NCBI GenBank assembly: GCA_963691655.1 | Contig: OY829328.1 | Coordinates: 34,367,890 to 34,431,889 of the forward strand | Source: Toxonevra muliebris | Taxonomy: Eukaryota; Arthropoda; Insecta; Diptera; Pallopteridae | Reading direction: 5' to 3' | Length of the DNA stretch: 64,000 nt | Shown here: piece after piece, positions 1 through 12,800 of the stretch | Numbering within the stretch: the first letter of the stretch is position 1 | Layout of the letters: the number at the start of each line of letters is the position of its first letter | The notes under the pieces: generated by a model | Database searches by the model: none | The model's input: the letters and a program-made list of their open reading frames with translations, nothing else | What the model was told of the DNA's origin: nothing | Made by a program: the position numbers and the translations under genes

Positions 1-3000
1 TTGTTTTCTGCATAAATAAATGATAATAAATAAATGACTCAAGGATTCATGGGCGCACTCAAGGGTTCATGAAAAAGCATTAAAAAATTCAGCGCGGAAT
101 TCCTCGAAGTAATTTTACATTGAACCATGCATTTTATTCATTTGCTTTTTCTTTAAGTTTTTTTCTGCGAATTTGAAATTATTTTAAGATAACGAAAGAG
201 ATTTAAGTTTGGGTGATTTATTTTGTAATTAGTTAGAAGGATAAAGAAAATAAATATTGAATTACAATTTTAAGACTCTATTTTAGCCATCTAGGATTCG
301 TTGTTTTTGGCTAATATAATATACAAAAAAAGTTCATATTTCACTACTTTTCATTTTAAACCTATAGGGAATTTTAAAAATAAAAAATTATTTTTTAAAT
401 CAAAAATGTTTTTTCTCTTTATAATTTAAGTTTGAGCAAAACGGGATTACAGTTTTTTATATGATTTTGAAAAATAGTTCAAATTACATTTGTGTGAATT
501 TACGAAGTGAAGGTACAAAGTTTAAAATTTTGGGCAAGTATAAAAACTTTTTTCATAATACAAAACTAATAAAATTGTACATTATAGTGTACAAATTCAC
601 GCAACTCTAATAAACAATATAATGTACAATAAATAATTTGGTTACTATTGTGTACAACAGACATGAAAGGTTGATGATTTTTGAATTATTTTCTGCGGGT
701 GTTAAAAAAATTGTGATAGTGTTGATTTGTTTTTGTTCAATAAATTAAAAAATGACAATGTTCTGAAAGCGAATGCTGATAGAACTCGAGAAAAAAAATT
801 ATACGGTCTCGGCGTTTTAAAAGTATACGTCAAATTTTTTTTTTACGTAGGCCCAAAATTTACTCATTTCTAACAGATAACTTGTTAGTTTTGTATCAGA
901 GCTTGTTTGTATGTTCAGCAATTTATAGTAGAATTTTCCGTAGAATATTTTCTTCCAACATATTAACCCTTTGGCACCCACCATTATGGGTCTTTTTTGC
1001 CTTTTTCAAAAAAGTTTACTTTTTGACCCATTGAGGGTTGCTAGAGGGTTATATGTTCAAGAAATATGTTTCCCATGAAATCAAATTTTTACTCCTTTCA
1101 TGCATTTTGGTCATTATAATGTACAAAACTACAAAAGTTCTACAGCCTTTCCCAAAAACTTTTTTCCATAATTTTTTTGGGTTTTAGTCTCCGAATCTAC
1201 GAGTCAAAAACTAAAAAAAAAAATTTTACCCTCCAATGAAAAAGTTGAGAAGAAAGGGTTAAAATTAATTGACTTGCCTTCACTTGAAGGTAAAAGAGTC
1301 ATGTTGAACGTATGTTTTACGTTCAAATTTTTGAATGGATTGAACGTTTCTCCATTTCTATTAAATGAAATAAGCATAAATGTGCCTAATCGCGTTTCCA
1401 GAAACATATACTACTAAATTTCTATTTCTATTCCCAGAAACTTCATTCCTATCAAGTTAACATATGCAAAATAAATTATACACTTTTTGATCCTGTTAGT
1501 TGTATGTGCAATGATTATAATAATCTCTATATAAGCTGTTGCGTGCAAAGTGGTGTAGGTCAAAATCAGATTTTTGAAAATACATTGGTTTTGTAGATGT
1601 GCTGCATGAAATAGGGTTTATTTGTTTGTTTGAAGTGGTGGTTCGCTCCACGAGCCCAATTAGCGCTAACGCGCCGTTTTGTTGCCACATCCTCAGTTAT
1701 TTCCTGGTAGTTTCAAACGAGTTAGTTACTGCCCCTGATTGGTTATAGCCATTTCGTTTGGTTTAGGAACTTGAGTAGGTTGTTATGATAGGGTTCTTAT
1801 GAAATTAATTTCCCCAAATACAGGCAACTTATAGCACATATGTTCAATCTAGATGTACACCTATTTTAATGAAAACTAAATGGGGTCAAAATTATTGGCT
1901 GGAAAAAATTTACTTACACCACTTTTGCACGCAACAGCTCATATGTCAGTAGATTACTCCAGTATGCTCCTCTTTATATTATGAAGAAATCTATCTGTTA
2001 TATCTCACTTAATACAGCTGTTGATAAACCAGCTCTTTTACCTTAATATTTGTATGTTAAAAAGGGTCTAAAATATAAATTTTTTAAAATGGCTCCTAGA
2101 GTTATTAAAATATATTTTAACTTTTTTAACAATCATATTAGTGTTACTAAACTCCCAAAATGCAATACTAAAGACTATCTGATTGATTTTACCGTTTGAA
2201 GTATTCCAGGTGTACCGGTCGTTGCTTTTTTGCAATGTTCTAAAATTTTTAGCATTGCGTCAAAGTTTTTAATTCCATTAAATTTATTTTCCATGTATAG
2301 TTTAGTTTAATTAAACACCTTCAATTCCAAAATTTCTTTTAAAAATATTTCCAAGAAATAAAAAAAAAAATTCAAGTTGTGTGTGCCTTTTTTTCGTAAC
2401 GTGCTGCTTAAAATATCTGCCTTAAAAAAATATTTGCATTAAAAATACAAAATAGTATAAAAGGAAAACACATGTTATCTTTTGCATACACACATACACA
2501 CTCGCCATAGAAAGCGGCACACACACACTTCACTTTTTATTTTTCTTTCTTTATTTTTTCGTCATGTGAACTTTTTCATTTAGTCTTGTGTAATTTTTAC
2601 CGCTTACATTTACTTGAAAATTGTATACTTATGATACCCAGTAAAACAAAGTGTGACGCGTGCTCAACACAAACATTTAAGAATGTATTAAGTAGCTAAC
2701 AAATAAGAGTAACTCTATGACGTAAACACATCAAGCAACTTAATGAACAAGATAGTTTCATTTACAGAAAATTGCATTCCAAACGAGAGCGTAAGTGTGT
2801 TTCTGCATATCTGTATCAATGACATTAACCTATCCATTAATAGTTACTTTCTTCTGATTAAATCATAAGTTGTATAATTTTCCTATACCATAATGTAAAC
2901 AAGCACTAACTAATGGACCTTATATACTGATCTCTGTTCAAAAGAAGATCTGAGGAAAGAACACACGAGATTTTAATGGTATTTAAATAATCACCAACAC

Positions 3001-3214
3001 TGAATCTTACTGACTCCATAAAATATCTGTGTTAATCCGAACACAGGTACTAAATCAGTTTCCTTTAAGCTTATGATCCAGAGATCCAGTTAATTGAGTA
3101 GTTTCTTCACATTGCGCTATAGTCGAAAAACTGTTTTTTTGGATTAAAGTCTAGAAAAGAGATATTTGTCTGAAACTTTACATATATAGCTCTGGTACCA
3201 TATTCATAATAAAA

Positions 3215-3400
3215 TACAAAAATGAGCAAATCGGAAAAGTTCCACGTCCACTTCTCATATACTGCTAATCTCAAAATGCATATATCTTGTAAAGAATCAT
3301 AGATGGAAAGCTAAAATTTGGTAAGCAGATATATTTACTTGATAAATTTAACTATACCGAAAACAGGAAAAACCGGTCAACTTCCACGTCTACTCTTCAT
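3215..3400. repeat. Two diverged tandem units, ~125 bp apart
   Basis: The stretch near 3224-3262 (AAATCGGAAAAGTTCCACGT followed by CCACTTCTCATA) recurs near 3365-3402 as AACCGGTCAACTTCCACGTC followed by TACTCTTCATA. Both are followed by AT-rich sequence. This looks like an old local duplication; its origin is unknown. Confidence 0.45.
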
Positions 3401-3417
3401 ACCATATATAATTAATT

Positions 3418-3485
3418 TCGATATATGTATATATATAAATATATATGAATATATTTGTATATAAATATATATGAACATATATTTA
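3418..3485. repeat. AT dinucleotide-rich microsatellite
   Basis: Interrupted TA/TATATG tract (ATATATATAAATATATATGA repeated about twice). Simple sequence, no coding content. Confidence 0.7.
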
Positions 3486-5102
3486 GTTTCATAGATATAA
3501 ATCTGAAATTGAATATGTAATCTCGCATCAGATTCTAGGGGTAAAATTATAGGGGTCACAACACCGCGACCCCTCTCCTCATCCCCTGGTCCCCTTCTCA
3601 AATTAGAAATATTTTAATACTTCATATATCCATAATTCATATAATCTATTATTGTTATCGCTTGTATTTAGTTACTTCGTTATAGTTAGGATATATCACA
3701 ATTCCTTTTTCTATTAAGTAACTTCATACCATATTTACATATTGCTACTGAAGTCATTTTAAAGTAAAAAAGCAAAGGCTTCTTCAGGAGGAAGCGGAAC
3801 TAACTTGCTTTATTCGGCAGACAGCGGTTTTCATACCTTGCATTTCAGTGTTGGAAAAGACGTACTCTTTTTTACAGCCAACGCCAAATCTTTACACTAT
3901 GATTTGAAATAGTTTGAACTAATAAATAAATATTGTGATTTTGCTCTAAAGAGGGATCAGTTACCAGCTTTCTCTTCAATCGGTCCTTTGCTTCTGCATA
4001 ACTGAGCTGAGTTCATCCCATTTTATTTAAACATATACCATGTTTATCCGACGCAAAAACCGGTTTTTATCCAAAACCGGGTTTAATTCATATGAGTGTT
4101 TATGCGCAAATATTAAAACGTTTCTATCAAACTTAAATCGTTTTGAGTTTTCAATTTGGTTTAATAATCGTTTTTCGCAAATCGAATTGAAAATTTCGAA
4201 ACGAGTTATGAATTAGTTTATGCTGGCATTTTATGGAAATTAAAACCGTTTTAAGCGTTGGATAATCATGGTAATAGTTGTTCATTACATTTATCATTAA
4301 TTGAAATAATAATGTACGCAGAAACCCATTTTGGGTATTTTTCTTTAAACCGATTCAATATTTTGTTACAACCCAAAATTTGTTTGTTAGCAAAACCAAG
4401 CAAATTTCATATTTTTCTCTTAATTTCTCATATTTTTCCCCCATACTAAGTTCACTGTTATTAATATATTTTTTTTTGAAAACCCAATCGAAAACAACAT
4501 TACTTTTACGACTACTCTCTTGTCAAACTCTAAGCATTTCTTCGTGTTGCAATTCAAATGTTTCTAGAAATTCCAAATATCTTTAAATCGGACAAAACCG
4601 GGCAAAAGATTTTAATAACACATTATTCTGAATACTTTTGTTAATAACTTGCCATTTGCAACTTTTGCAAGCGACTGCATTAAAAAGGTAATATTCCATA
4701 AAACACAAACACATTTGTTAGGTTTTATATAAAATTACACGTGAACAAAACATTGCACAATTGAACAACAACACACAATTTTGAAAAAATAGTATTAACC
4801 ATTTTTATTTATACTTTATTTCCAAGTCAACTAGCTACTCAATCAGCTGACTTTGATCGTGCGCCAAAAATAAAGTGTTGTCCTTAAAATTCTATCCAAT
4901 ACATTTTTTTTTTCTATTTTGGGTATCCAGATTCAGAAAATCGATTTTGTTTTAAAATATGGTATAAAACCATAAAAAAGCTGACTTTATGCTAAAATAA
5001 ATCGTCTGTTGGACCATAGTGCATTGATTATATTGCCTTATAAAACTTTAGTAGGTGAGGCAATGGCCTACGCCTGCCTACACTCAAGTTTGCATCAGTA
5101 TA

Positions 5103-6023
5103 CCACCTTGATCAAAAAGTTCCCGGAATTTATTCAGAAAATTAAAAATACAAGTTTATTCATCAAAATCTATATTGTCCCCTTCAAAGTAATCCCCATC
5201 GACTGCAATACACTTATGCCAGCGCTTGATCCAATCCTCAAAACATTTTTTATATTCGGTTTTCGGTATGTCCATCAGTACTTCCTGCGATTTTTCCATT
5301 ACTTCCTCTCGGCTGCTGAAACGCGTTCCCCGTAATGGTTTTTTAACTCGATTGAACAGAAAGAAGTCACAGGGAGCCAAATCAGGTGAATTCGGTGGCT
5401 GTTGGATGGTATTTGTTGCATTTTTCTTCAAAAAATGACGAGTAATCATGGCACTGTCCGACGGTGCGTTATCATGGTGCAAAATCCACGAGTTTTCTGT
5501 TCTCAATTCTGGTCTCTTTCGGCGAATTGCTTCACGCAAATGGCTCATAACTCCCAAATAATACTCCCTGATGGTTAATTTGCGGTTGTTGACCGAAATT
5601 TATTTTACTTTATCAACGTTTTCGTCGGTTTTCGATGTTGATGGTTTGCAACTGCGTTCATCATCTTCGATTAACTCACGACCACTTTTGAACCGCTCGT
5701 GCCACTGGTAAACTACCGTTTTCCTTAGAGAATCCGATTGCCGAAACACTTTTCCAACATTTCCAACATTACCGCCCCATTAAATCCTTTTTTTACGCAA
5801 AATTTAATACAATACAATTTAATAAAATTGTAAAAAATCGCCAACGCACATAGAGATAGATGTGCACTTGGCTACGTAACTTTTGCAAATGTCAAGCTAT
5901 GACGCTAAGATTAAAAGAAAATATCAACAACAGATGCACCAACTGAACAAAAAAACAGAACTCAAATCGGAACAATGGGAGCGCCACACGGTGGTTATTC
6001 CGAGAACTTTTTGATAAAGGTGG
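5103..6023 (-). mobile_element. mariner element, internally deleted
   Basis: 921-bp element with imperfect terminal inverted repeats (left CCACCTTGATCAAAAAGTTC; the right end reverse-complemented starts CCACCTTTATCAAAAAGTTC), flanked by TA on both sides. The transposase reads on the minus strand. The C-terminal part (5156-5557) has LHHDNA and SPDLAPCDFF with 34 residues between the two Asp, the D34D spacing of mariner, and ends YFEGDNIDFDE. The N-terminal DNA-binding part is visible at about 5560-5755 (VYQWHERFKSGRELIEDDER) but has an in-frame stop after DENVDKVK. An internal deletion joins KLTIRE directly to YYLGVM and removes the first catalytic Asp block, so the element is inactive. Confidence 0.92.
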
Positions 6024-6708
6024 TATAAATTTTATTCTGAAGTTTTCTATATCTAATACTGAAGAAATGCTTTAAAATTGCTTGAGTTTTAAATTTATTG
6101 CTGGGAGCTTACTACTTACAAGAAGAGAAGCATAAGTAAAGAAAACACATCCAAGTACATACTCCTACATTCATTCACTCATATGCTTGTAAATTATACT
6201 CTTGAGGCTTTTCCTTCTTTTTGCACTGCTTGTACCTTTTCGTTTTTTGAGTGTACTCAAATGACTGCTCAAGAAACATAAACCGCTCGCAGCCTAACAC
6301 TTCTACCCAATGCCCCTACAAAATTTTACCTCTTTTTTCTTCTTCTTCGTACGTAGCAGTAAAATACTTGATGCAAGCACAATTTATCAAATTACAATCA
6401 TACATTCGGCAAGCAAAATTTTTAAAATGTTTGTGTATTTTACACCTGTTTATTTTGTTGTTGATATTGTTGCTATAAAATAATTTTTTCCTATTTCTTT
6501 TTTTCTTGTACTCTCAACACCTTTTGGGGTACGTCCATACATATGTATGCATGTATGTTAGTATATTTACATAAGTATCAAAAGTCTCAATGTTAGAATT
6601 TTCATTTTGATATGTGTTTGTAAATTGCAACATACTGAAAAATAAAGAAAAACAGAAAAGCTAAAAGTATCGATTTTAAATGTAACGGCTCGACGCGTTT
6701 CCACTCAC

Positions 6709-6804
6709 CTGTGATGCTGCCTCGAATATTGGCAACTGTAGTATCTCACGGTGTAAATGCATGGAGACATCTCCACGTAATTCCTCCGGAAATTCACGCA
6801 ACGT
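6709..6804 (-). CDS. Elk: Elk exon: end of C-linker, 32 codons
   Basis: 96-nt exon, phase 0 on both sides (acceptor aacgcag, donor GTGAGT). It reads [20 protein letters not shown], then [12 protein letters not shown]. This is the end of the C-linker leading into the cyclic-nucleotide-binding-homology domain; LRxDI/VxxHLxxxxL is conserved across EAG-family and CNG channels. The next exon, expected to begin GCLKLLSLHIK-like, is not in positions 1-6708, so the remaining coding part lies outside the window. Confidence 0.94.
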
Positions 6805-9800
6805 CTGCGTTGTTGAACAGCAGTTGATGAAGAAACATTTATAGGGAGATATAAAAGAAAAGGATGAAAAATGCTGGCATTATTGTGCAGTGGTGTGAAA
6901 AATTCTAATATAAATAAAAATAGATGTAGATTTGCTTTTTTTCAAGACATTTTTTATGCGACTGGCTGCAAAAAACTTTCTAATACATTTGAACTTCTGG
7001 GTTGGTATAAGTAAATATTGCACAAGTTATAAAAGCAAGAGCAAGCGAAAAATATTTATTGAACTTTCCACAAAATTTAATTTTTTTATTAATTTGGATA
7101 TTTTTTAAAATGTAATTTTTCTGGTAAGAAAAGAAAATTAAAATGTTATTCACTCGCCATGATATGCACAATAAAAATGCAATTATTTATCTAAATTTTC
7201 GTATAAGTAAATCTATAAACAGATAAGTAGACATAGAAATGTTTTAAATAGTACCTATTAATAGTTTTTGAGTTAGCGAATATATTCAGATAGTGAATCA
7301 GTAAGCTCTGTGTGAAAAGTATAGAAGAGAATGAACCATAAGAAGATAAAATATTTGCTAGATTACAAATTTAAACAAGAAGACACTATGACGATGATTT
7401 ATATCATAGACAAAGAAGTACTGTGACCGAAAACACTAGGATTACAAAAATTTTTGATTAGTGAATTTGATAGAAGAGTTAAAGACATTATCACTCTAAA
7501 CTCTGTGACGGCAAAATTTGTGTGACGACAAAGTTTTAATCGCATATGACTTCTAAACACAGCAACAATACAAAATTATAAAATCAGCAGACATGGCTTT
7601 ATTTAAATTCAACAACATCATCGCATTGGTATTAGTGTCATAGTTGTTCAATATGGTTCAATGCAAATGCATCAAAAATGGCATTGACCTGATAAAAGAA
7701 TGCCAGTTCTTAAAATGGCCTTATTCCTAGACCAAAAAGGCTCTAGAATTGGTGACATAGATAGAATCGACCTTGTTGAGACTTAAAATATCACTGTAAG
7801 AGAGCTACGCAAAAAAAAGCAGCACAGGTTGTTACACTCTCTCGCAAGTCCTTTCACAGGCAATGAGTATGAAATATAAGTTATTTACGATCCGGATGGC
7901 AAGTATTTGTTCAAACTGCCAACTCGTGCAGCTCAATCATATGTTTCTGCGTAGAAATTGCCGTTTTACCAACCTTTCTCTCACACCCTTCCCCCACTTC
8001 TCTGGTTATGGGTTGTTCAAATCTTAAAAAATGAGTCTTCGACAATTACACAATTAATACTAAGAAATTTGCCCATCTTACTGGACACCCGCTTGGACCA
8101 TCCTAAAATCGAGATTATTACGATGTTTTTATAATATTAACATTCCGAAGGGAGTTGTGTGTAAGGCGGGATTTACAAAAATAGAATAAATGACGAAAAA
8201 CTATCACTAAACATATGAAAATTTATATTTCTGAAGGGGGTGAATGCTAAAGTAGAGCGATTTTATGAAACAGATAGGTAAGCGTTATCAGAAGATACTC
8301 TCAAAGTACTTATATTTTCAAAAAAGCTGAATCGGTTGGAAATATGTATGGTAGTCACAGAGGAAATATTACTCATTGCATTCGATATATCATATATCAA
8401 GGAATTCCCAGAACAAAAGAGGATTTATAAAATAAAACAAAAGAGACAATAAAATGTCTGACAAAAATTATGAAATTATTTTCATTTGAAAAGGTAATTT
8501 CAGAGTTAAAAGCAAGTCTAAGTAACTTCAAATGGGCTTGAAAAATAATGTATGGTAAAATCAAAATGCTCGAAATTGAGGGTATTGGACTGAAGATATA
8601 TACAATTATATAAGGAGTGACAAATTACTTCCGTACAATATTACTAAATTAAAAAAGGTAAATAACACTTGTTTACAGCCGAAATTACCAATGAACACCA
8701 CTATCCAAATCCTGAAAATCAACTCTATTTTTATTTCTATGGTGTGATTTTGGAGATATCGCCAGTTGAATTTTTTTATCGGAGCAGAAAAGGTTTGTCC
8801 ACATAATTACAAATATCTTGGAAACTAGGATTCTTGGATTTGAACAAACAGTATTTACGATTTATTCAATCGAATCAAAATGTATAAACGTAAAATGAGA
8901 AATTTTAATATCTTTAATTTCAAATACTGTTTGTTCAAATCGAGTTCTTAGTTTTCAAGATAGTTGTAATTATGTGGACAAACCTTTTTTGTTCCGATAA
9001 CAAAAATTCAACCACATCATCCAAAACCACACCATAGAATTAAAAATAGAGTTGATGTTCGGGCTCAGCGTCCAATTTTACATAGGAATTGGATAGTGGT
9101 GTTCATTGCAAAAAAAAAAAAAATAATTATTTGTTAACTAGTGTAATTTTTAAATTGTTCAAATCATATGTTTATAACAAAACATATACGCACATCATGA
9201 CGTATGAGTAACATTTAAAATTTATTTAAATTCCACCCCAATAAAGTGATGGTATCACGCGCTGCATGGCATAACGATTGGTATTGAAGTAGGAAACCAA
9301 AAAATCGCGAATCGATTGGCTATAACGTTCGTCATTGACGATAATCTTGGCTACGTCTTGAGTTTTGAAAAATTATGAGCCAATGATCCACTCGAGACCC
9401 CATTACATCCAAAAAAAATTCACCGTTTTTGTAAGGATTGTTCTCATCAATAAATCTAAATAAATAAAATATAAATACTGCGTAGAAGCTGCTCAGATGG
9501 AAAATTATGCGGACCGTAAAGTTAGTTTTCTGTAAGCTTGGCAAACATTTTAAAAATTTTAGAGCTATGCTTTAATGAAAAGTTTTACTTTATTTCTTTT
9601 ATCACACATTAATAGTAAAATTTATTTATGAATCATAGTATATCTAAAAAATTTATCATAATCTTATTTTTTCTTTTCTTGATATAAAATAATTGAAAAA
9701 TTTATTAACTTTGTTTCTGCCATATTATAATATGTGCATAGACAGTCTTTGTAGTAGGCGTGCTAGCTTTATTACAATTAATTATACTCTAGCATTATTA

Positions 9801-12800
9801 ATTGCGGTCCACATATTTTATTTTCTGTGCAAAGTAATTTATATAAACAAAATTACATAATTTTTTTTAAATAGATGAAAACAAGCTTAAAAAATAAATA
9901 ACAGAATTTTGTATAATATCTTGAAATATTACTAGTAACTACTTTTAACATAGAAGAAGCAAACTTAAATATTGCAACTGTTTGTGTATGCCTACACCTT
10001 TTTTTCCTTTTTTTTTACTAATAACTACGAAAATTTTCTTTCAATAAAAAAAAAACTTTTTGGCTTAGAATGGAAAATGAAGAATAGAAATCAAACAATG
10101 AAAAACTCTTGTTCCAAAATTGAAAATTGCAAAATCATAGAAAAAAACTATTACCCTAAAGCTTGCAAAAATTATTATCAAAGAAAGTGATTCATTCAAA
10201 TGCAAAAATACCAGGAATACATTTTCAGTTTGACTTTGTGAAATTAAAAATAATAATAACTAAAAAGAAATATGAATTATTTTTATTGCTTCATTGAAGT
10301 AAATGGCATTGATCTTTACCAAGTGCTGACAAAGAGTATTTTATTTATAAAATTTTAGAACGGAAAATAAAATAAAAACAAGTAAAATTTTACAAAGCTC
10401 TCAGTCTTCACCATTTCATTAATTTTTATTTTAGTTTAGTTTAAGTCTTGAACTATAATAAAATACGATTTGTTTAACATTTTCTAGTAAACAGATTGAA
10501 TTTTAATGAGAACAACATGAATAATTGGACAAAAACGAAAGAGCGTTTTTATTTTATACAGTTTTATGTGAATGTTTTTACGTAATATCTAAAACCTTAT
10601 ATTTTATAATCGAAGTCACTGCCTTCTTAGTCGGTATACTAGTTATTATGTTAAAGAAAACTTGAGAGATAATATCTTGCAGATAATCAAAAAATACTTA
10701 TTCAGCAGACAGCAAGGGAGATAGCAGTATAAAAGAGACTTTAAATACTTTAATCTTCGTTCTGGCCACAGTAACAGAAATATTGAAAGTAGATATTGAG
10801 AAAGTCACCAAGCTACGTATGGAGAAACCATTATAGAGGAAGTTGCAATGATATTTATCACTCTACACTAACAGCGATCCTCGCTTAATTCCGGTGATGC
10901 AAGCGTACAATTTCTGGTTCAATTAACTGTAGAATGCAATTACTATTTCACCTCTACTTTTCTTGGGAACTTGGGGCTTCTACTAAGCATTTCCTGACTT
11001 TGTTTCGTGTAGTCATTTTCACGTTTTGCCATGCTGCGTTTTTATCTGTAAGTTCTAGATGTATGGAACATCTAAAACAAGTATTGTTTGGTCGCCCACA
11101 CCGTATGCTTCCCTGTGGGTTCCATTCAAGCGCCATTCTTGTGATGCTGTCGGCTGAGTATGTCCTATCCACCTCAACTTTCTTCTCTTTATCTGCGTTA
11201 ATATTGGTTCTTTGTTTGCAAGAATTTAAAGGTTCTCATTTCTTATTAAATATGATCCAAAACCATTTGTAAATGAAAACTCTTAGTTTCTGTATGATGG
11301 TGTTTGAAATTAACCAAGTTACACATACGTAGAATATTCGGATTTTTTTCCTCTGGAAATTTGCAAACTTCTCCATATTTGCTGTAATTTTGCAAAGGCA
11401 GCTCTGGTTTTGTTGATTCTGTTGTTAATATCTTCTTCTGTTCCACCGTCTGTGGTCATCATGCTATTTAGATATCAGAATTTGTCCACTTGTAATGTGT
11501 TCATTGCTGACGTTGTTAATTCGCATGGCTTTGGTCTTCTTGATGTTGATACTTAGGCCCAAGTAGCGTTCTGCTCTGATCAGATGGTCAGTTTTCACTT
11601 GCATACCACTGAGCTTGTGCGAGAACAGACATATATCATCTGCGAAGTCTAAGTCTTCGAGTGGGAGGGTGGGACTCCATGTTATACCTTTTCTTTCGTA
11701 GCACACATTTGCCATAACTTTGTCTAGTAATATTGCGACGAGAATGGATGAAAATAGGCATTGTTTGACTCCTGCGCTGGTGATTAAAGGCTCGCTAGTA
11801 TTGCAAGCTCAGAATTCTCGTACATCGCTTTAATAATTCAATGCAACTAACCGAGAAATTTGAATAAAAAAATAAAAAATAAACATTTTGAACTGAAACA
11901 TAAATTTTCTGAGGCAAATAAACAGACGCCAAAATCCGCGAATTACTGTATACAATTTAGTGTCATCAGTAGGGAAAACTTTACTCATTATTTGGCAGAG
12001 CTCAAGAGCATGCATTGAAAAGACTAACAAGTTGTTAAATGTCTCAAAAGTTAAGGCAAGTGCAAAAGAGTGCAAATGATGTTATACATACAAAATAAAT
12101 CAAAAAAATTATACTAATAACATTTATTGTCATGTTAGGTCAGTACTTCAGCTACTATAATCATAGTTAAAAGAAATAGCGTTGTAAAAAAATTAATAAT
12201 TTATTAGTCATTCTCAAGCCATTTATTAGTTTCCATTATTAGTGCAATCAAACTAAAGGAACTATAGGATATTGTGCTGCTGCAATGTAAAGACTTGACA
12301 AAATCTTATCGCAGTTTGTCGGCCAGAACCTTTACAGAATGGCTTGATACAAGATTGAGCTTTGAAAAATTTGCTAGTTTTATGAAAGAACATGATAAAA
12401 ATCCATAAAAATGGTATAAACTGCATAGTAGCAGACATAACGCATGAAATTATTTGAAGCAAGGAAACAAAAATTAGACTGGTCAAAAGCCAGTTCTAAA
12501 CTGTCTAAGAAAAATCAAACTAATTTCACTTTTTTAAACGCGAAATAATTTTTTTTTTTTAGTAGTACTCAAGCTTATACTTATAAATATAGTAAAACAA
12601 TATTTCCGTTGCATTCTGAAGCCAGTGGAAATCGCTAGATTTGTGGTATGATTTTATACCACAAACCCGGAAAGAGTTACAATAATAATTGAAATGAGAA
12701 CCTGTACGATGAAACTGCAAAACTGCAAAATTATTTGTGGAAGAACCGAAAAGATGAACCGCAAATAAATAATCACAAAGCCCAATACATGGTGTCGGCA

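Larger units (their letters stand above)
1..6708 (-). other. Elk: Elk intron (partial), downstream of the C-linker exon
   Basis: AT-rich intron sequence reaching the window edge. It holds the mariner copy at 5103-6023, an AT dinucleotide-rich stretch near 3418-3485, and two diverged ~125-bp units around 3215-3400 that share a motif of the form AAGTTCCACGTCCACTTCTC. I see no further exon, RNA gene or recognisable protein in the rest, including 1-3200. Confidence 0.8.

Noticed and set aside
5009..5438. Plus-strand open frames over the mariner
   Set aside because: Antisense shadows of the transposase on the minus strand.
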